Below are positions 11,676-23,502 of a stretch of DNA of 64,000 nucleotides, one piece after another (within the stretch, counting starts at the first letter, position 1; the number at the start of each line of letters is the position of its first letter). Source of the DNA: Crotalaria pallida (lineage: Eukaryota > Streptophyta > Magnoliopsida > Fabales > Fabaceae); contig CM075656.1 in the NCBI GenBank assembly GCA_037953625.1, positions 82,851,001 to 82,915,000 on the forward strand, read 5' to 3'. Made by a program: the position numbers and the translations under genes. Under the pieces are notes generated by a model. That model saw only the letters and a list, made by a program, of their open reading frames with translations, did not search any database and was not told the origin of the DNA.

Positions 11676-12709
11676 AAAAAATGTAAAGTCCAAATTAAAG
11701 TGCATGAATTAACATAACATAGAAGATATATAACATAAGTATTATTTAACATTCACATTGTTTGTAATAGTACTAAAGATGCTAACAAGAATCAGTGTGA
11801 ATATGAATACAATCAGTGTGAATTAAAAACCAATTTTCTTCCAAGTTTGCTCTTTTCATCCACAGGACATGCAATTAAAAACCTTGACATGCAATTAAAA
11901 AGCCACATTACAAAGAAATAAGAACAAAATTGCATAAGAGAGAAAGAAAATCTAATTTGCAACTCAGGACATAAAGAAAAATAAGAAACAACAAACCCTA
12001 AGAAGCCACAGCGATGACTACCGATGATTGTTGGTATGAAGGAGAGGACTTGGTGGAACCCTAAGATTGTTGGTGTGGAGTGGCGAACGGCGACGAAGAG
12101 AGAGAACAACGAAGCAGCGAAGAGCGACGAAGAACACCCAGCGACGAAGAGAGTGAAGAACGACGCGGCGACGAACAATACACAGCCACGAAGAACGATG
12201 ACGGCACAGAGATGACAACGATGGCACAGGAAACACGAACAACGACGGCGACGATGGAGTGGTGCTCAGTGACGATGGAGAGAGAGGAACGGCAGTGGTG
12301 GTGGCAACGAAGAAGGCACAACGATAGAGAAGAAGAGAGTGAAAGGGAGTGAAGAACGAGAGGAGTGAGAATCGAGAGAGAAGAAGTGACGGAGAATCGA
12401 TAGAGAAGAGGAAAGTGAAATTTAGTAGGACAATCCGCATCTATTATTAAAAAACAGATGCGGAAAATGCAAAATAAGGGACATTTCGCATCTTTTAAAT
12501 AAAAAGAGATGCGGAAAGTTCATGAAAAATGGGGTTTCCGCATCTGTTACGAAGAAATGATGCGGAAAGTTAAAAAAATTGGACATTCTGATGCGGAAAG
12601 TTTTTCCTCTAAAACATAATTACAAGTTTGCCACCGCATTTTGCTTTTACATCTGTTTTTAAAAACATATGTTAAATAGGTGATGTAAAATCCATTATTT
12701 CTATTAGTG

Positions 12710-14515
12710 AAAATTAGTTGGTACTGATTCAATTCGAAATAATAATGATCAACATTTATTTGAGCATGAAAATAATCAATAAATCATCACGAAAGTTAAA
12801 GAATGAGAAAAGAAAGAAATATTCAAACACCAATTTTATTTTCATGGAACTAAATCATTTACTCTTACTTTCTCTCTTGACCGAATACACACATATACAC
12901 ATTTAAGCACAAAACGTTATCAAACAATTTTATTTATTCCTTTCCTTTATGAAAATCAAGAGTACATTTAGGAAAATAATTAAACTTAACAAATCATTAT
13001 CATGCATGCAAAGTTAAACTCACCTACCTAATTTTTCATGCTCAACCGAATATACATACACATACAAGAACAAAACTTAAACTTTTTTATCAAACAAAAA
13101 ATCATTTATTATTTTTTCATGGTTTGGCCGAATTATATAAAAGCATATACCTTTTTTTTTTTGTCAAATAAGTACACAACCACACTTAGATCATGCATAT
13201 TCTTTAGCAAAAATCACACAACAAAATTTATTAAACCCATTTACATGATTTTCTCCTCAAAACCGTATAGCCTAAAAATAAAACAAATCAACACAAAATT
13301 CATTTTTCATGCATTCTTTGGTGAGAACTTTAAAATACACTTAATACATATCAATAATCATCAATCCATTACATGCAAATAAAAACAAACTCATTTCCCT
13401 CATTTAAGCCATTAGGTCGTGACATGCATAGAGAAAATATAAGAAATTTTTGCAAATCAAGTACACAAAACTCATAAACAATATTAACACACTTATACTC
13501 AAGCATTCCTATTAGAAATCAATGAACACAAATTATTTCAAACATCAAGGGGCCAAAACCTAATGCCCTCTAATCACATACATCCAACCAAAATTTCATT
13601 TTATCATCAAATCCTTCTTAGAAATCAAAAATATATCAAATAAATATCAATATTCATGAATTAATTACATACAAAACAAAACAAAAATCATTTCCCCCAA
13701 ATAAAACCCTAACCGTGACATCCATATGGGAAATTGGAAATTTTTTTGCAAATCAACTTCAAATAGCTCAAGAACATACTAGATCAATTCATTATCAAGC
13801 TTAAAAACTTAAATCAAAGACCAAAAATTATTTTGCACAAAAAGGGGTCAAAACCGTTGGCAGCATCATCATTGATGCATGTTCATTTTTTTTATTCCAA
13901 TCTCAAATACAAGTAGAAATAAGTGTAGAAAAGCAAAAGAAAACTCAAGAACACACATTCATGAAACTTTGCTCTTGAAGCAAAATTTCTAACTTGAAAA
14001 ACTTTGAAGTACGCACTTTTTAAATTTCTAACTTGAAAATTTTCTAATCACAGTTCAAAGTTTGCACTTTTTAAAATTTTCATTAAATATTTCAACTTTA
14101 GTTTGAAACAAAATTTTTTGTCATTATTTACTATCCTAGTGAGACAGAGGGAATAGTCTATCCACTCCTATACGTAAAATCTTTTTGGATAAAATTATGG
14201 CCATCAAGAACGTGTATTAAGATTGTTATTAGTATTGGAAATATAAATATTTAATATACTTTTTCTAAACTACTTATATAATTATTATTGAAATTATAAA
14301 AAAATGTTGACTTAATTTAAATATTTTTTTAAAAAATTAAATATTATGAAAAATTGAATTAAAATCTTACAAATAAGACAAAAAAAATTCTTATAGAAAG
14401 TTTTAAATATAAAACACGAGAGAATATTAAATAAGTTATTCCTTGTTTTTTACATTGAAACTTTTCACAGTAACATTTTTTTTATAAATAATTTCTCAAA
14501 GAATTAGTATAGCAT
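12710..14515. other. AT-rich intergenic region
   Basis: No gene was recognised. The motif CCGAATAYAY with CATATAC-type neighbours recurs near 12880, 13045 and 13130, suggesting decayed repeat sequence. Reading frames here are Lys/Asn/Phe-rich and not convincing. Confidence 0.4.
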
Positions 14516-14534
14516 TAGCAGGCCCTAAATTTAC

Positions 14535-15060
14535 AGAGAGAGAGAGAGAGGGGTTCTACCTACTCTCTAGATTTCTCATTCTTTCTCTTCTTCTATTTGT
14601 TTTCGTTTGCTTTTATTGTTTTATCGAAGAGACATAGCGCTAAAAGGGGAGGGACTCTGTGATTTTCAGCCCCAGTTTTTGTAAGTTTTACTCTTTCATT
14701 TGTGCAAGTTTCGTTATATAAATACGTGTTATTCTTCAGTTTTTTGGGTGTTTTTATTTTGGGGAAGTTTATGCTTTATGTTAGCTTCCAGATCTTATTG
14801 CGGTCCTCTTTTTCAAATAATTGGAAGAATGATAATAGAGACAGCTTTTCACTTGCAGATTTCTAACTTGACTTTTGTCCAGCGGCTCCATCCCTACAAA
14901 TTTGAGATTCCTTGATGCCGAAATGTGCTTACTTCCAGCATTGATGATATTGTTATCTTGGAGATAAAGACTCTTGAATCTCATGTTAGAGACCGATTTT
15001 GGAAGAGGTTCATGACACATGTCTAGAGGGAAGATGTTGTTGATGCAGAGTAACTTGTTT
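14535..15060 (+). other. Possible decayed transcription unit, not recognised
   Basis: A (GA)n tract at about 14535-14551 and a pyrimidine-rich stretch resemble a 5' leader. Downstream, short coding-like stretches occur (for example LHPYKFEI near 14887 and ETHVRDRFWKRFMTHV-like sequence near 14975-15020) but are interrupted by stops and frame changes. I cannot name a family. It may be a gene relic or chance. Confidence 0.25.
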
Positions 15061-15554
15061 TTTTTAACGTTATTTATGTGAAAACTATATATTCTGTTTT
15101 GGTAACGTTGTTTTTGCTTGTACTATCTTATTATTATTTTATTGAATAAAATTTTTAAAAAAAAATATTGCATTTGGTACTCTTAAGAGTGGGACCCGCC
15201 CATAAAACCACCAATAAGCAGTCACATGTGGCCAAGTCATAAGCACCCGCATTTCTAAAGAGAGAGGAGGAGAAGAAGATAAGCACGGAGCACCATATGG
15301 TGTTGTTATCTAGTCAGCAACCAAAAAGTTACTGTACATTTCAATCCATAAAATAAAAGATTACAACTCTCATAAGTCCTATCCCTTATCCATTTCCCCA
15401 ACCCCACAAGTCCAAAACCCAAATACAAACAAATTGCACACTCTAGCCGCGGCTATCCACCGCCGAATCCCTTCAACTACCAACTCCCCCCTAACTCCCA
15501 CAACACAACCACCCGTTTTTGAATCTGCTTCTTTTTCTTTTTCAACCCCTAGCC
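15061..15554 (+). promoter_or_regulatory. Upstream region of gene B
   Basis: This gene-free stretch precedes gene B. It is AT-rich to about 15200, then holds ACGT-poor mixed sequence and a CATAAAATAAAAG stretch near 15346 that could act as a TATA element about 200 bases before the ATG. The 5' leader after about 15400 is C-rich. Confidence 0.35.
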
Positions 15555-16748
15555 ATGGCTTCTATTTCTCTCCTTTTCTCACTCTTGTGCATCTTTTCCA
15601 ACCTCTACCACACTCAAAGCTCTTCTTCAATCTCACCATTTTCCCTAACCCTCCCTGTCACAAAAGACCATTCTACCCTCCAATACATAACCACCCTTTC
15701 TCATGGTACTCCCTTTGTGTCCACTAAACTTGTCCTTGATCTTGGAGGCCCACTCCTATGGCTTGATTGTTCCAACACCCCGTCATCTTCTCTCCTCACT
15801 GTCCCACACCGTTCAATCCAATGCCTCACAGCAAAAACCCACGGCTCAAATCAAGGTCATTCTTGTCAAATCCTCTCTCAAAACTCAATCACAGGAACAA
15901 AAGCCTCCGAAGGAAAACTGGTAGATGACATCGTAGCCGTTGATTCATTACACACCAAAAACTTTCTCTTCGCATGTTCACCCACCGTTCTGTTAAACGG
16001 TTTAGCCACTGTTACCAAAGGAATGATTGGTCTCGGTAGACCCAGAAGCTCTTTCGCATCACAAGTCTTTGATTCTTTCACCGCTGAGAGAAAAATCACT
16101 CTTTGCCTCTCTTCTTCATCTGGGGTTGTCTCATTCGGAAGAGGAAGCGTGATGATGAAGAATCCTTATGAAACCGAAATCCTCAAATCTCTAACTTTCA
16201 CACCCCTCGTTGCAAACCCATCCTCTCATGAAGGATTCTTCATCAACGTAAACACAATCAAAATCAACGGAAAAAAGGTTTCTTTAGACACCCCATCAGT
16301 GGCAGTTACTCAATTGAGCTCAGTTGTGCCTTACACCACTATGCGAAGTTCGATCTATTCGAAATTCGAGAGAGCTTATTTGAAAGCTGCTATGTCTAAT
16401 AACATGACAAGGGTTCCATCGGTTGAGCCGTTCGGGGTTTGTTTCGGATCAGAGGCTAAGGTGCCGGTGCCGGTTATTGATTTGGTGCTGCAGAGTGAGA
16501 TGGTGAAATGGAGGATATATGGAAGGAACTCAATGGTGAAAGTGAGTGATGAGGTTATGTGTTTGGGGTTGTTGGATGGAGGTGAGAACATGAGGGATTC
16601 AATTGTGATTGGAGGTTATCAATTGGAAGATGTGTTGTTGCAATTTGATTTTGATTCTTCAATGGTTGGTTTCAGTTCTTCACTTTTGATGAGACAGACC
16701 AGTTGCTCTGATTTCAAATCTGGTTCCATGTATGGTGAATCAGTCTAG
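15555..16748 (+). CDS. Gene B: basic 7S globulin 2-like secreted aspartic-protease homologue
   Basis: Single-exon gene of 397 residues. I take the ATG at 15555 because it begins a signal peptide (hydrophobic to about residue 20); the frame is open upstream to a non-ATG codon only. It has the A1-like two-lobe layout of the xylanase-inhibitor group. The first site is LVLDLGGPLLWLDC (Asp62, DLG rather than DTG/DSG). The C-lobe has VTQLSSVVPYTTM where the second catalytic Asp should be, so both sites are degenerate. FEPFG-like and IVIGGYQLED segments of the C-terminal lobe are conserved with genes A and C. It is clearly more diverged from A and C than they are from each other, and it lies on the opposite strand. 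Probable role: cell-wall binding or inhibitor protein (inference). Confidence 0.93.
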   Translation: MASISLLFSLLCIFSNLYHTQSSSSISPFSLTLPVTKDHSTLQYITTLSHGTPFVSTKLVLDLGGPLLWLDCSNTPSSSLLTVPHRSIQCLTAKTHGSNQGHSCQILSQNSITGTKASEGKLVDDIVAVDSLHTKNFLFACSPTVLLNGLATVTKGMIGLGRPRSSFASQVFDSFTAERKITLCLSSSSGVVSFGRGSVMMKNPYETEILKSLTFTPLVANPSSHEGFFINVNTIKINGKKVSLDTPSVAVTQLSSVVPYTTMRSSIYSKFERAYLKAAMSNNMTRVPSVEPFGVCFGSEAKVPVPVIDLVLQSEMVKWRIYGRNSMVKVSDEVMCLGLLDGGENMRDSIVIGGYQLEDVLLQFDFDSSMVGFSSSLLMRQTSCSDFKSGSMYGESV

Positions 16749-17100
16749 TGCTGGTTCTGCGGTGAGTTAACTCAATCAATTTTGGAATGTCAACGTTATT
16801 ATTTTCTGTTTCAATGTGATTTTGGGAAGATAATTGATTTTTTTTACTCATGAACCAAAGATGGTATAAACTAGTATCACTTTGATTATGATGATATTAC
16901 ATAACATAGGTTTTTTTTTTTTTTTTTTAATGTTTAGGGTATGGTGAATTCTCAACGTTTTATTAGTTTGTAATCACCTTTTTTTTGTTTCAGTCACTGA
17001 TGTATGTGTATAAGAGTGCTTATGATGTATGTGTATAAGAGTGCTTTGGAACAATCTTACGGTATGAAAAGAATCTTGATAAGTTGAGTCACTTTGTTGG
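16749..17100. other. Region downstream of gene B with a short tandem duplication
   Basis: The 3' flank of gene B. A poly(T) run lies at 16912-16928, and a 25-base unit containing TGATGTATGTGTATAAGAGT is duplicated in tandem at about 16998-17047. No gene seen. Confidence 0.6.
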
Positions 17101-17109
17101 GATATTTTT

Positions 17110-18484
17110 GGCTTAATTGCACTTTTGGTTCCCCAATTTTCTCAATTTGGCGATTTTGGTCCCCAACTTTTAATTTGGCGATTTTGGTTCCCCAATTTAC
17201 GATTTGTAGCGATTTTGGTCCCTCTGTCAATTCCACCGTTAACGGTGCTGACGTGGCGTACCAGAGAGACACGTGTCAGCGGCTTAATTGCACTTTTGAT
17301 CCCCCAATTTTCTCAATTTGGCGATTTTGGTCCCCAACTTTTAATTTGGCGATTTTGGTCCCTCCGTTAATTCCATCGTTAACGGTGCTGACGTGGCGTA
17401 CCAGAGGGACACGTGTCAACAGCTTATGGCCCTATATTTATTTAATAATAATAATAATAAAATATATTTAAAAATTAAAAAATAAAATAAAATAAAACCC
17501 AAACAATAGAAACTGTTCACTGCCTCTTTGTGACACAGTGCTTGACCGAACACCGACACCAACATTGGTATTGGCACACGAACCACCACCTGCCACATCC
17601 ACCATGGTCACCCACTTGCTTCATGCCCTTCTATTTTGGTTTCAAAATCAAATTCGAATCAGAGACCATCGCTGTCAAGATCGAGATGGTTGAAGATAGC
17701 TGTAACAAGCGATGGTTACGCAAGGAAGAAGCAGCATGCAACGGTCTCGCCGATTCTCACGCAGCCACCGCCGCCTTCATCCTCCAACATCGCCGCCGCA
17801 ACTGTGTTCCAGGGGTTTCGGCTATTGCGAGCGCCACCATCACTCTCGGCGAGCGAACTCGCGACTAGGTTGCATCGCTGCTCCGCCGCCGCCGCATCCC
17901 ATCGTGGCCTTCCTCGTTCGAGTGAACTTGCGATCTATGCAGGAACCACCGCATCATGACGCTCCAGTTGTGGCAAGCGAACTCACGGCGACCGATCCAC
18001 ACCAGGAGCAATCACAATAGTAGACCAACACTCTCTGCTCTTCGCTGCGATCTCAGTGAGACTCGTTGGTTTTATTTTTTTTCATTTTTAAATATATTTT
18101 ATTATTATTATTTTTAATAAATAAATATAGGGTCATAAGCTGCTGACACGTGTCCCTCTGGTATGCCACGTCAGCACCGTTAACGGTGGAATTGACGGAG
18201 GGACTAAAATCGCTACAAATCGTAAATTGGGGGACCAAAATTGTCAAATTAAAAATTGGGGGACCAAAATCGCTAAATTGAGAAAATTGGGGGACCAAAA
18301 GTGCAATTATGCTGCTGACACGTGTCTCTCTGGTACGCCACGTCAGCACCGTTAACGGTAAAATTGACGGAGGGACCAAAATAGCTACAAATCGTAAATT
18401 GGGGATCAAAATAGCCAAATTAAAAGTTGGGGGACCAAAATCGCCAAATTAAAAAAATTGAGGGACCAAAAGTGCAATTAAGCC
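17110..18484. mobile_element. Mutator-like element with long terminal inverted repeats and 9-bp target duplication
   Basis: The perfect 9-bp duplication GATATTTTT lies at 17101-17109 and 18485-18493. The terminal inverted repeats start GGCTTAATTGCACTTTTG and extend about 390-420 bases on each side (17110-17500 and 18066-18484). Each TIR contains an internal duplication, with GACGTGGCGTACCAGAG...CACGTGTC appearing twice. The 9-bp duplication and long TIRs place it with Mutator-like elements. The core (about 17520-18050) is far richer in GC than the surroundings and has several overlapping frames, none recognisable as transposase; it may be captured host sequence. Confidence 0.9.
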
Positions 18485-18493
18485 GATATTTTT

Positions 18494-18903
18494 TCCTCTC
18501 TTGTCTTGTTGATCATGAGTGAAGATTCGTCCGATTTGGAATATATGAAAAAAGAAAACCATTTTTTTTGGAATATAAAAAAAAAACCATTCATTACAAG
18601 CAAAAATAATTAATTTATTTAAATTTTGTTTCATTTTTATATTATTAATTTAAAATATTTGTAGAAAATTGTCGTTTTATTTAATTTTTGTTTCATTTCC
18701 AAAATTACTTTTTTTTCAAATACTTATTATTTTTTTTATAAATTTGATAAAATTAAATAAAATCAAGTAACTTTTTTAATAAGCATAATCTTTGTTTTTT
18801 TTCTTATATTTTAAATTGAAAGGTTTATTTTATAAACAAATATTTAACGTTGATATCTGCACTCTAATTTCAGTGTTTTATATTTAGTAACTATACTCAT
18901 TGA

Positions 18904-18982
<79 letters not shown>

Positions 18983-19239
18983 GATAGTGTGAAAAGTGTA
19001 TCCACTTATGGAAGGCAAAGTACAGACATGGCCTGCACCTCACAGTTATAGCTAAATACTCCTTCCATCCGACAAGTACCCGGAAACAATATATTTATTC
19101 AATTTTATATTTATTTAATTTATCAATTAATTATTAAATAATTAATTTTATGTATTTTGTATCAATTAACTAATAATGATTTAAAATTCAAAAATTTTTA
19201 TTAATCATTTTAATTTTAATTTGGTAAAAGAATTTGGTA
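18494..19239. other. AT-rich intergenic region with a long (AT)n microsatellite
   Basis: About 70 bases of uninterrupted AT dinucleotides lie at about 18907-18977. The stretch 18600-18830 resembles the interior of the Stowaway family and is probably a decayed copy. No gene. Confidence 0.6.
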
Positions 19240-19521
19240 CTCCCTCCGGCTCGAATTATAAACAAGTCTAACTACTTTCACACTTATTAAGAAGGTTAGT
19301 TGATTGTATTTAATTTTCTCAAATTTATAAAAAATAGAGGTATTTTTGGAAAGTAGTATTGGGAATGAAATAAAAATTAACTATGATTGCAATTTTCTAG
19401 AGATGTTTTAGGAAAGTGGCATTGGGAATGAAACAAAATTTAATAAAGCTAGTTAGTTTTGCTTATATTTTAAACCAAGAGTAGTATGTTTTTTGTTGCT
19501 TATAATTCGAGCCGGAGGGAG
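19240..19521. mobile_element. Stowaway MITE (copy 2)
   Basis: Terminal inverted repeats CTCCCTCCGGCTCGAATTAT and its complement at the right end, with TA on both sides (19238-19239 and 19522-19523), define a 282-base Stowaway-type element. It is the best-preserved of the three copies. Confidence 0.9.
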
Positions 19522-19523
19522 TA

Positions 19524-20510
19524 GTATTTTTTAATAGAATTAAGGGAAGGAGTATATTGTAATCCTTTTTAGCTCGTAAGAAGGAATTAAGATATGAATA
19601 TACGATGCCGTGATGCACAGACCACATATGTCTCACTTCTTTTTTTTTTTTTTTTTAATGATTAAGAGGCGATGCCAATCTCCTTTTTTTTTTCGCATAA
19701 AACTTTGCACAGACATTGTATTTTCGATAAAATAAGGCTCTTGAAGCCATTATCCTTACTTTTAAAAAGTCTGGAACTTGCAGAGAACTACAAGTGGGGC
19801 TATTGCTTGTAGGTACTCCATTATCAAAACTAATTTCTATAGGAAAACAAATTATTAGTTAATCTGACTTGAAATATAAGGAAAAAAAAACATATTTTAT
19901 TTGATTTAAAATATAAGTAAAAATAATTAAATAACTAATTTTCTTAAATTTTGTTTCATTTTCAATACAATTTTTTTAAAATACACCTTGAAAATTGTTA
20001 TCTCATTTAATTTAATTTTTGTTTCATTCTCAATATTACTTTCTTAAAATAACTATTTTTTTTTATAAATTTAAAAAAATTAAATACAATCAACTAACAT
20101 TTTTAATAAGCGTAAAAATAGCTAAATTTGTTTTATATAGTAAAGTGGAGGGTATATTAGTTTAGCCCCAACAAAGCAAGAAAATGTCCATCAAACTCCT
20201 TGCAGATGTAACCCATTAATCATACAAGTAAAGCAAAGAATTATTACATCCACGGGACTAAAAACATGTTCAAACCAATTGATCATAAAAGAATTATTTG
20301 AACAATTGAACATAACCAATTATGAAACACACCAAAAATCTAAACTTTCATATTATGGCACAAGCTCTGGATGGCACTAAATGCATATAGCACATCATTT
20401 AGCTTACAGCAAATTAAAGTAATCTCATTATTCTGAGTCTCGGTGCTACATTATTCACCACGGCAAATTTAAATGCGTAGAACGGAGATCCTATATATAT
20501 AACCTTCAAA
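19524..20510. other. AT-rich intergenic region with a decayed MITE
   Basis: At about 19863-20155 the sequence again resembles the Stowaway interior with poor ends (TGACTTGAAATATAAG to AGTGGAGGGTATA). No gene was recognised. Confidence 0.4.
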
Positions 20511-20676
20511 TGAGGGAGCAGCTAGCATTCTGCTGCAAAAGCGATGAGCTGAAGCTGAATTTGGAAGAAGCCAAATCAAACACCAGAAGATTTTCTTCCA
20601 GCTGATGTGTATGCCAAGAACAATTGCTGCTTGAACAAGTGCCATTGATGGCAGCATACCTCCATCAACAAATATG
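20511..20676 (-). pseudogene. C-terminal relic of a gene A/C-type protease homologue
   Basis: The minus strand is similar to the last 55 or so codons of gene C. A VDGG motif near 20665 is followed, across frameshifts, by sequence matching the conserved IVIGG, NLLVFDLASS and LSFSSS segments of the family. The rest of the gene is missing, and unrelated sequence begins just beyond the VDGG codons (about 20680). It is on the same strand as genes A and C, so it is probably a remnant of a tandem copy. Confidence 0.75.
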
Positions 20677-20680
20677 GGAT

Positions 20681-21246
20681 ACGGATATGACACAACACGG
20701 GACACAACGATACAGTAAAAAAATATAAAATGTTAAAGTAAATAGTTAAAAGTATTTACAATGAATACTTGTCTTACACGAAACACGATACGTATCAAAC
20801 ACGATACAGCAACAAATATGAAATATCGATGCTTCGTTATCATTGACTATTCTTTGTAGAAGTGTTTATTCAAAAAGAGTGGATCAGTTGACATTTCTTT
20901 GACCCAAGAATTTCTCTTTATTGAGCTGATCACCACTTGGTCAAGTTGTTTCTAAAACAGCCACATATGCAAGTTCACTTGTACTCTATAACATATTGCA
21001 AAGCAATAATAGCTCACCCTAATTAAGGCTCACCTATATCGGTAGCCCAAGTTGGTCACATGGTGGTACGGTGGTACCAACACCACATTTAAATCAAGTT
21101 TACAGAGAAATTTTATTGAGAAAGTACTGAAATATTTAATGTTCTAATTTTTCAAGAGTTAATTTGATTTCATGTTAAGCCATGAATATACCCTTCTCAA
21201 TTTAGAATTACTCAATGAGAAAATAGGCGATGCAGTGATTATATAA
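20681..21246. other. Intergenic region, nothing recognised
   Basis: The sequence holds several ACACGAYACG-type short motifs (20690-20830) but no gene, terminal repeats or target duplication that I could define. Confidence 0.4.
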
Positions 21247-21255
21247 AAGTTTTTT

Positions 21256-21762
21256 GGCTTATTTATGTCTTTAGTCCCTGAGAGTTATGGGTGTTTTGAT
21301 TAATGGTCCCTAGAAGTTTTTTTGACCTTGATTCATCCTTAATTGTTTTAAAAATTTGGTTTTAGTCCATGCCGTTAGGAAAAATCCGTTATTTGCGAAT
21401 GTGGCTAACGAAACTTCATATCAGCTGCAAGTATTGTGTGTCACTGGTAGGATGACGTGGATCATCTAGATCCGCAGGAGCAAAAGGGCCAAAGCCGAAC
21501 CCAAATGTGTTTGTGGATAGGGTTTTGACCCTTTTGCTCATATATATCCACATAATCGTACCGATGACACACAATACTTGCACACGAGTATGTTGATGTG
21601 GAGTTTCGTTAGCCACATTCGCAAATAATAGATTTTTCATAACGACATGAACTATAAAACCAAATTTTTAAAACAATTAAGGATGAGTCAAAGTCAAAAA
21701 AATTTCTAAGGACCAAAATTAAAAAACCCCCAACTTTCATGGACTAAAACCATAAATAAGCT
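21256..21762. mobile_element. Mutator-like MITE with long inverted repeats
   Basis: The ends GGCTTATTTATG and CATAAATAAGCT, flanked by the 9-mer AAGTTTTTT on both sides (21247-21255 and 21763-21771), bound a 507-base element. The inverted repeats extend about 200 bases inward and include GCGAATGTGGCTAACGAAAC. No coding capacity. The T-rich target makes the duplication less certain than for the other elements. Confidence 0.7.
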
Positions 21763-22097
21763 AAGTTTTTTTTTTTTTTTTACAGATCATTGGTGAGTTA
21801 TAGTTATTAAATTTTAAATAAAAATAATGCAAATAAATAATGGATAAACACCATGACGATTATTTTGATGATTTTGGTAGTAATTTTTATCCAGTTCCTT
21901 ATGTAATCTAGCCTTTAAATAAAATTATCAACGTAGTCTACTGAGTATATAATACATTCTTATTTTTCACCTCTCATCCTTAAATAAAATGGCTAAAGTA
22001 AAATCAATGATATTGCATAATTGGAAACTACTTACATGATCATAATGACTATTACTTGAAGTAGCTTATATAAATTCGTGCTATCACAAAATTACAA

Positions 22098-22369
22098 TTA
22101 AGCTTCACTGTCAGTGCAGGTGCATTCACCGCCGTTGCAAATCCCAAATTCGCCGAGAGGGATGCATAAATGGTCACAATCAGTGTACGATTTCTATTAT
22201 GAATTACTCCTAAGAAATAAAGAAATGTTATGAGGGAAACGTAAATGAAAGTTATGGAAAGAAAATGAAAAGGATGAGATAAATAGTACTTACGAAACAT
22301 GGTAGTAACCGAAAGAAAGAGAGATACGAAGAAGATCAAGCCATAAACAATCTTCAGAGTTTGAGCCAT
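22098..22369 (-). pseudogene. Nodule-specific cysteine-rich (NCR) peptide gene relic
   Basis: Exon 1 (22294-22369) starts MAQTLKIVYGLIFFVSLFL, a signal peptide of the form shared by legume NCR peptides, and ends at a GTAAGT donor. After an 84-base intron, exon 2 (from 22209, acceptor TTAG) is open in the spliced frame but in the wrong register. A different frame encodes TDCDHLCIPLGEFGICNGG and then ECTC before TAA at 22098, that is C-x3-C-x8-C-x4-C-x-C, which is the NCR cysteine core. The spliced frame and the Cys frame differ by one base, and the expected first cysteine is not seen. It therefore looks like an NCR gene broken by a small indel. NCR peptides act in symbiotic nodule cells on rhizobial bacteroids (family knowledge). 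Confidence 0.75.
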
Positions 22370-23502
22370 AGTTTTCAGAATCTCTACGTGCAAGCATAAA
22401 ACATTTATTTGGTTATTTTATATTTTAATATGCCAATGCCCGAAATTTGTTGAGTTTCATACTTGCATTGCACAATACTAAAAAATATTAATTCAAATAA
22501 TCTTTATTATACTTCTCCTCAAATCTCAATACATTGATGGTGTGCTTACCCCTTTAACAAACTCAAATGAACACTTTCGGTCTACAAAGATCTAGTGTGA
22601 AAATCTTACTACTAAACAATAGAGATTTTTCATTTTTCTTACCATTATTCTTTGTTCTTTCAATTCCCTCTTAGACACAAAGATGCGCTAAACCCCAAAG
22701 GGAAATAGTAGTTGTCTTATAATGTAACTTGGTTTTTTTTTTTTTTTTGTAATTATCATTTAATAAGGATGAGTATCAAATATCCCTAAATCTTGTCTTA
22801 AAGTCTATTTCTTTTTCACAGATTTTAATAAAATGAAAAATAACTTTTCAATTTCTATGACAATTTTGTAATATTTGATGAAGTTTAATTGATTGAAGAC
22901 GAGAAAACATTAAACAAACTTGAGAGATTTACACAATAAGTAAAGATACTATATAATCTTATTAAATTTTTGAGCTTTGAGATACCCTTTCGCTCTGTTA
23001 AAATCTTATATTCCCTCTTTAATTCATTAGTTGGAAGATTGTGTCCTCGAACCCTAACAAACAATTAGATGACCTCCAAAATGATCCCCTATAAAAAAAA
23101 CCTTCTTATCATCATCATAATTATTTATTTTATAATATTTTTAACTATGGTAAATAGTGGGGAGAGCCAAAATAGCATGGATCAAAGTTCAATCGCATTA
23201 TAAGTTATTTTGTCTGTTTTTTTTTTAATATAATTTCTCTCTTCTCTACATAATCTAATACCCCTTTTTTGATTTACCACAAACATGTCTCAAATAATTT
23301 ATTCCAAGTACATGCGAATTTTCATATTTGGGATAACATACAGCTATAGTAGCCGGCATCAAAAAACAAGGCAAAACAAAACAAAACATTAAATTTACAA
23401 TTCAGTAAACTTCATTTATTGTAGGGGCCTATTGAAAGATATAAGCCACAATATTCACCGTGGATAACATAAATAATTCATATTTAAATGAAACTGTGAC
23501 AT
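22370..23502. other. Intergenic region between NCR relic and gene C
   Basis: AT-rich with no gene. From about 23281 to 23502 it is homologous to 30775-31013, the 3' flank of pseudogene D, so this is the duplicated 3' flank of gene C. Confidence 0.6.

Larger units (their letters stand above)
8773..12709. mobile_element. Non-autonomous CACTA (En/Spm) transposon, 3.9 kb
   Basis: The left end is CACTACTAGAGATCAG and the right end, read inward, is CACTAATAGAAATAAT. Both are flanked by AAA (8770-8772 and 12710-12712), the 3-bp duplication expected of the superfamily. Subterminal blocks at 8800-9085 and 12428-12690 are packed with direct and inverted copies of AACAGATGCGGAAAGT, the typical transposase-binding repeats. 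No TNP2-like transposase is recognisable inside. Instead the element carries plant gene fragments (callose synthase at 9417-9602, another exon-like piece at 11520-11670) and a GC-rich region (12010-12350). Confidence 0.9.

Noticed and set aside
12018..12440. Overlapping Arg/Ser-rich frames on both strands
   Set aside because: They come from GC-rich simple repeats (GCGACGAAGA-type) inside the CACTA element; no domain visible.
13038..13382. 114-codon plus-strand frame
   Set aside because: Phe/Lys/Ile-rich composition expected by chance in AT-rich DNA; no motif.
17530..18020. Three overlapping plus-strand frames in the MULE core
   Set aside because: No frame matches a family and none has a convincing start; treated as possible captured sequence, not a gene.
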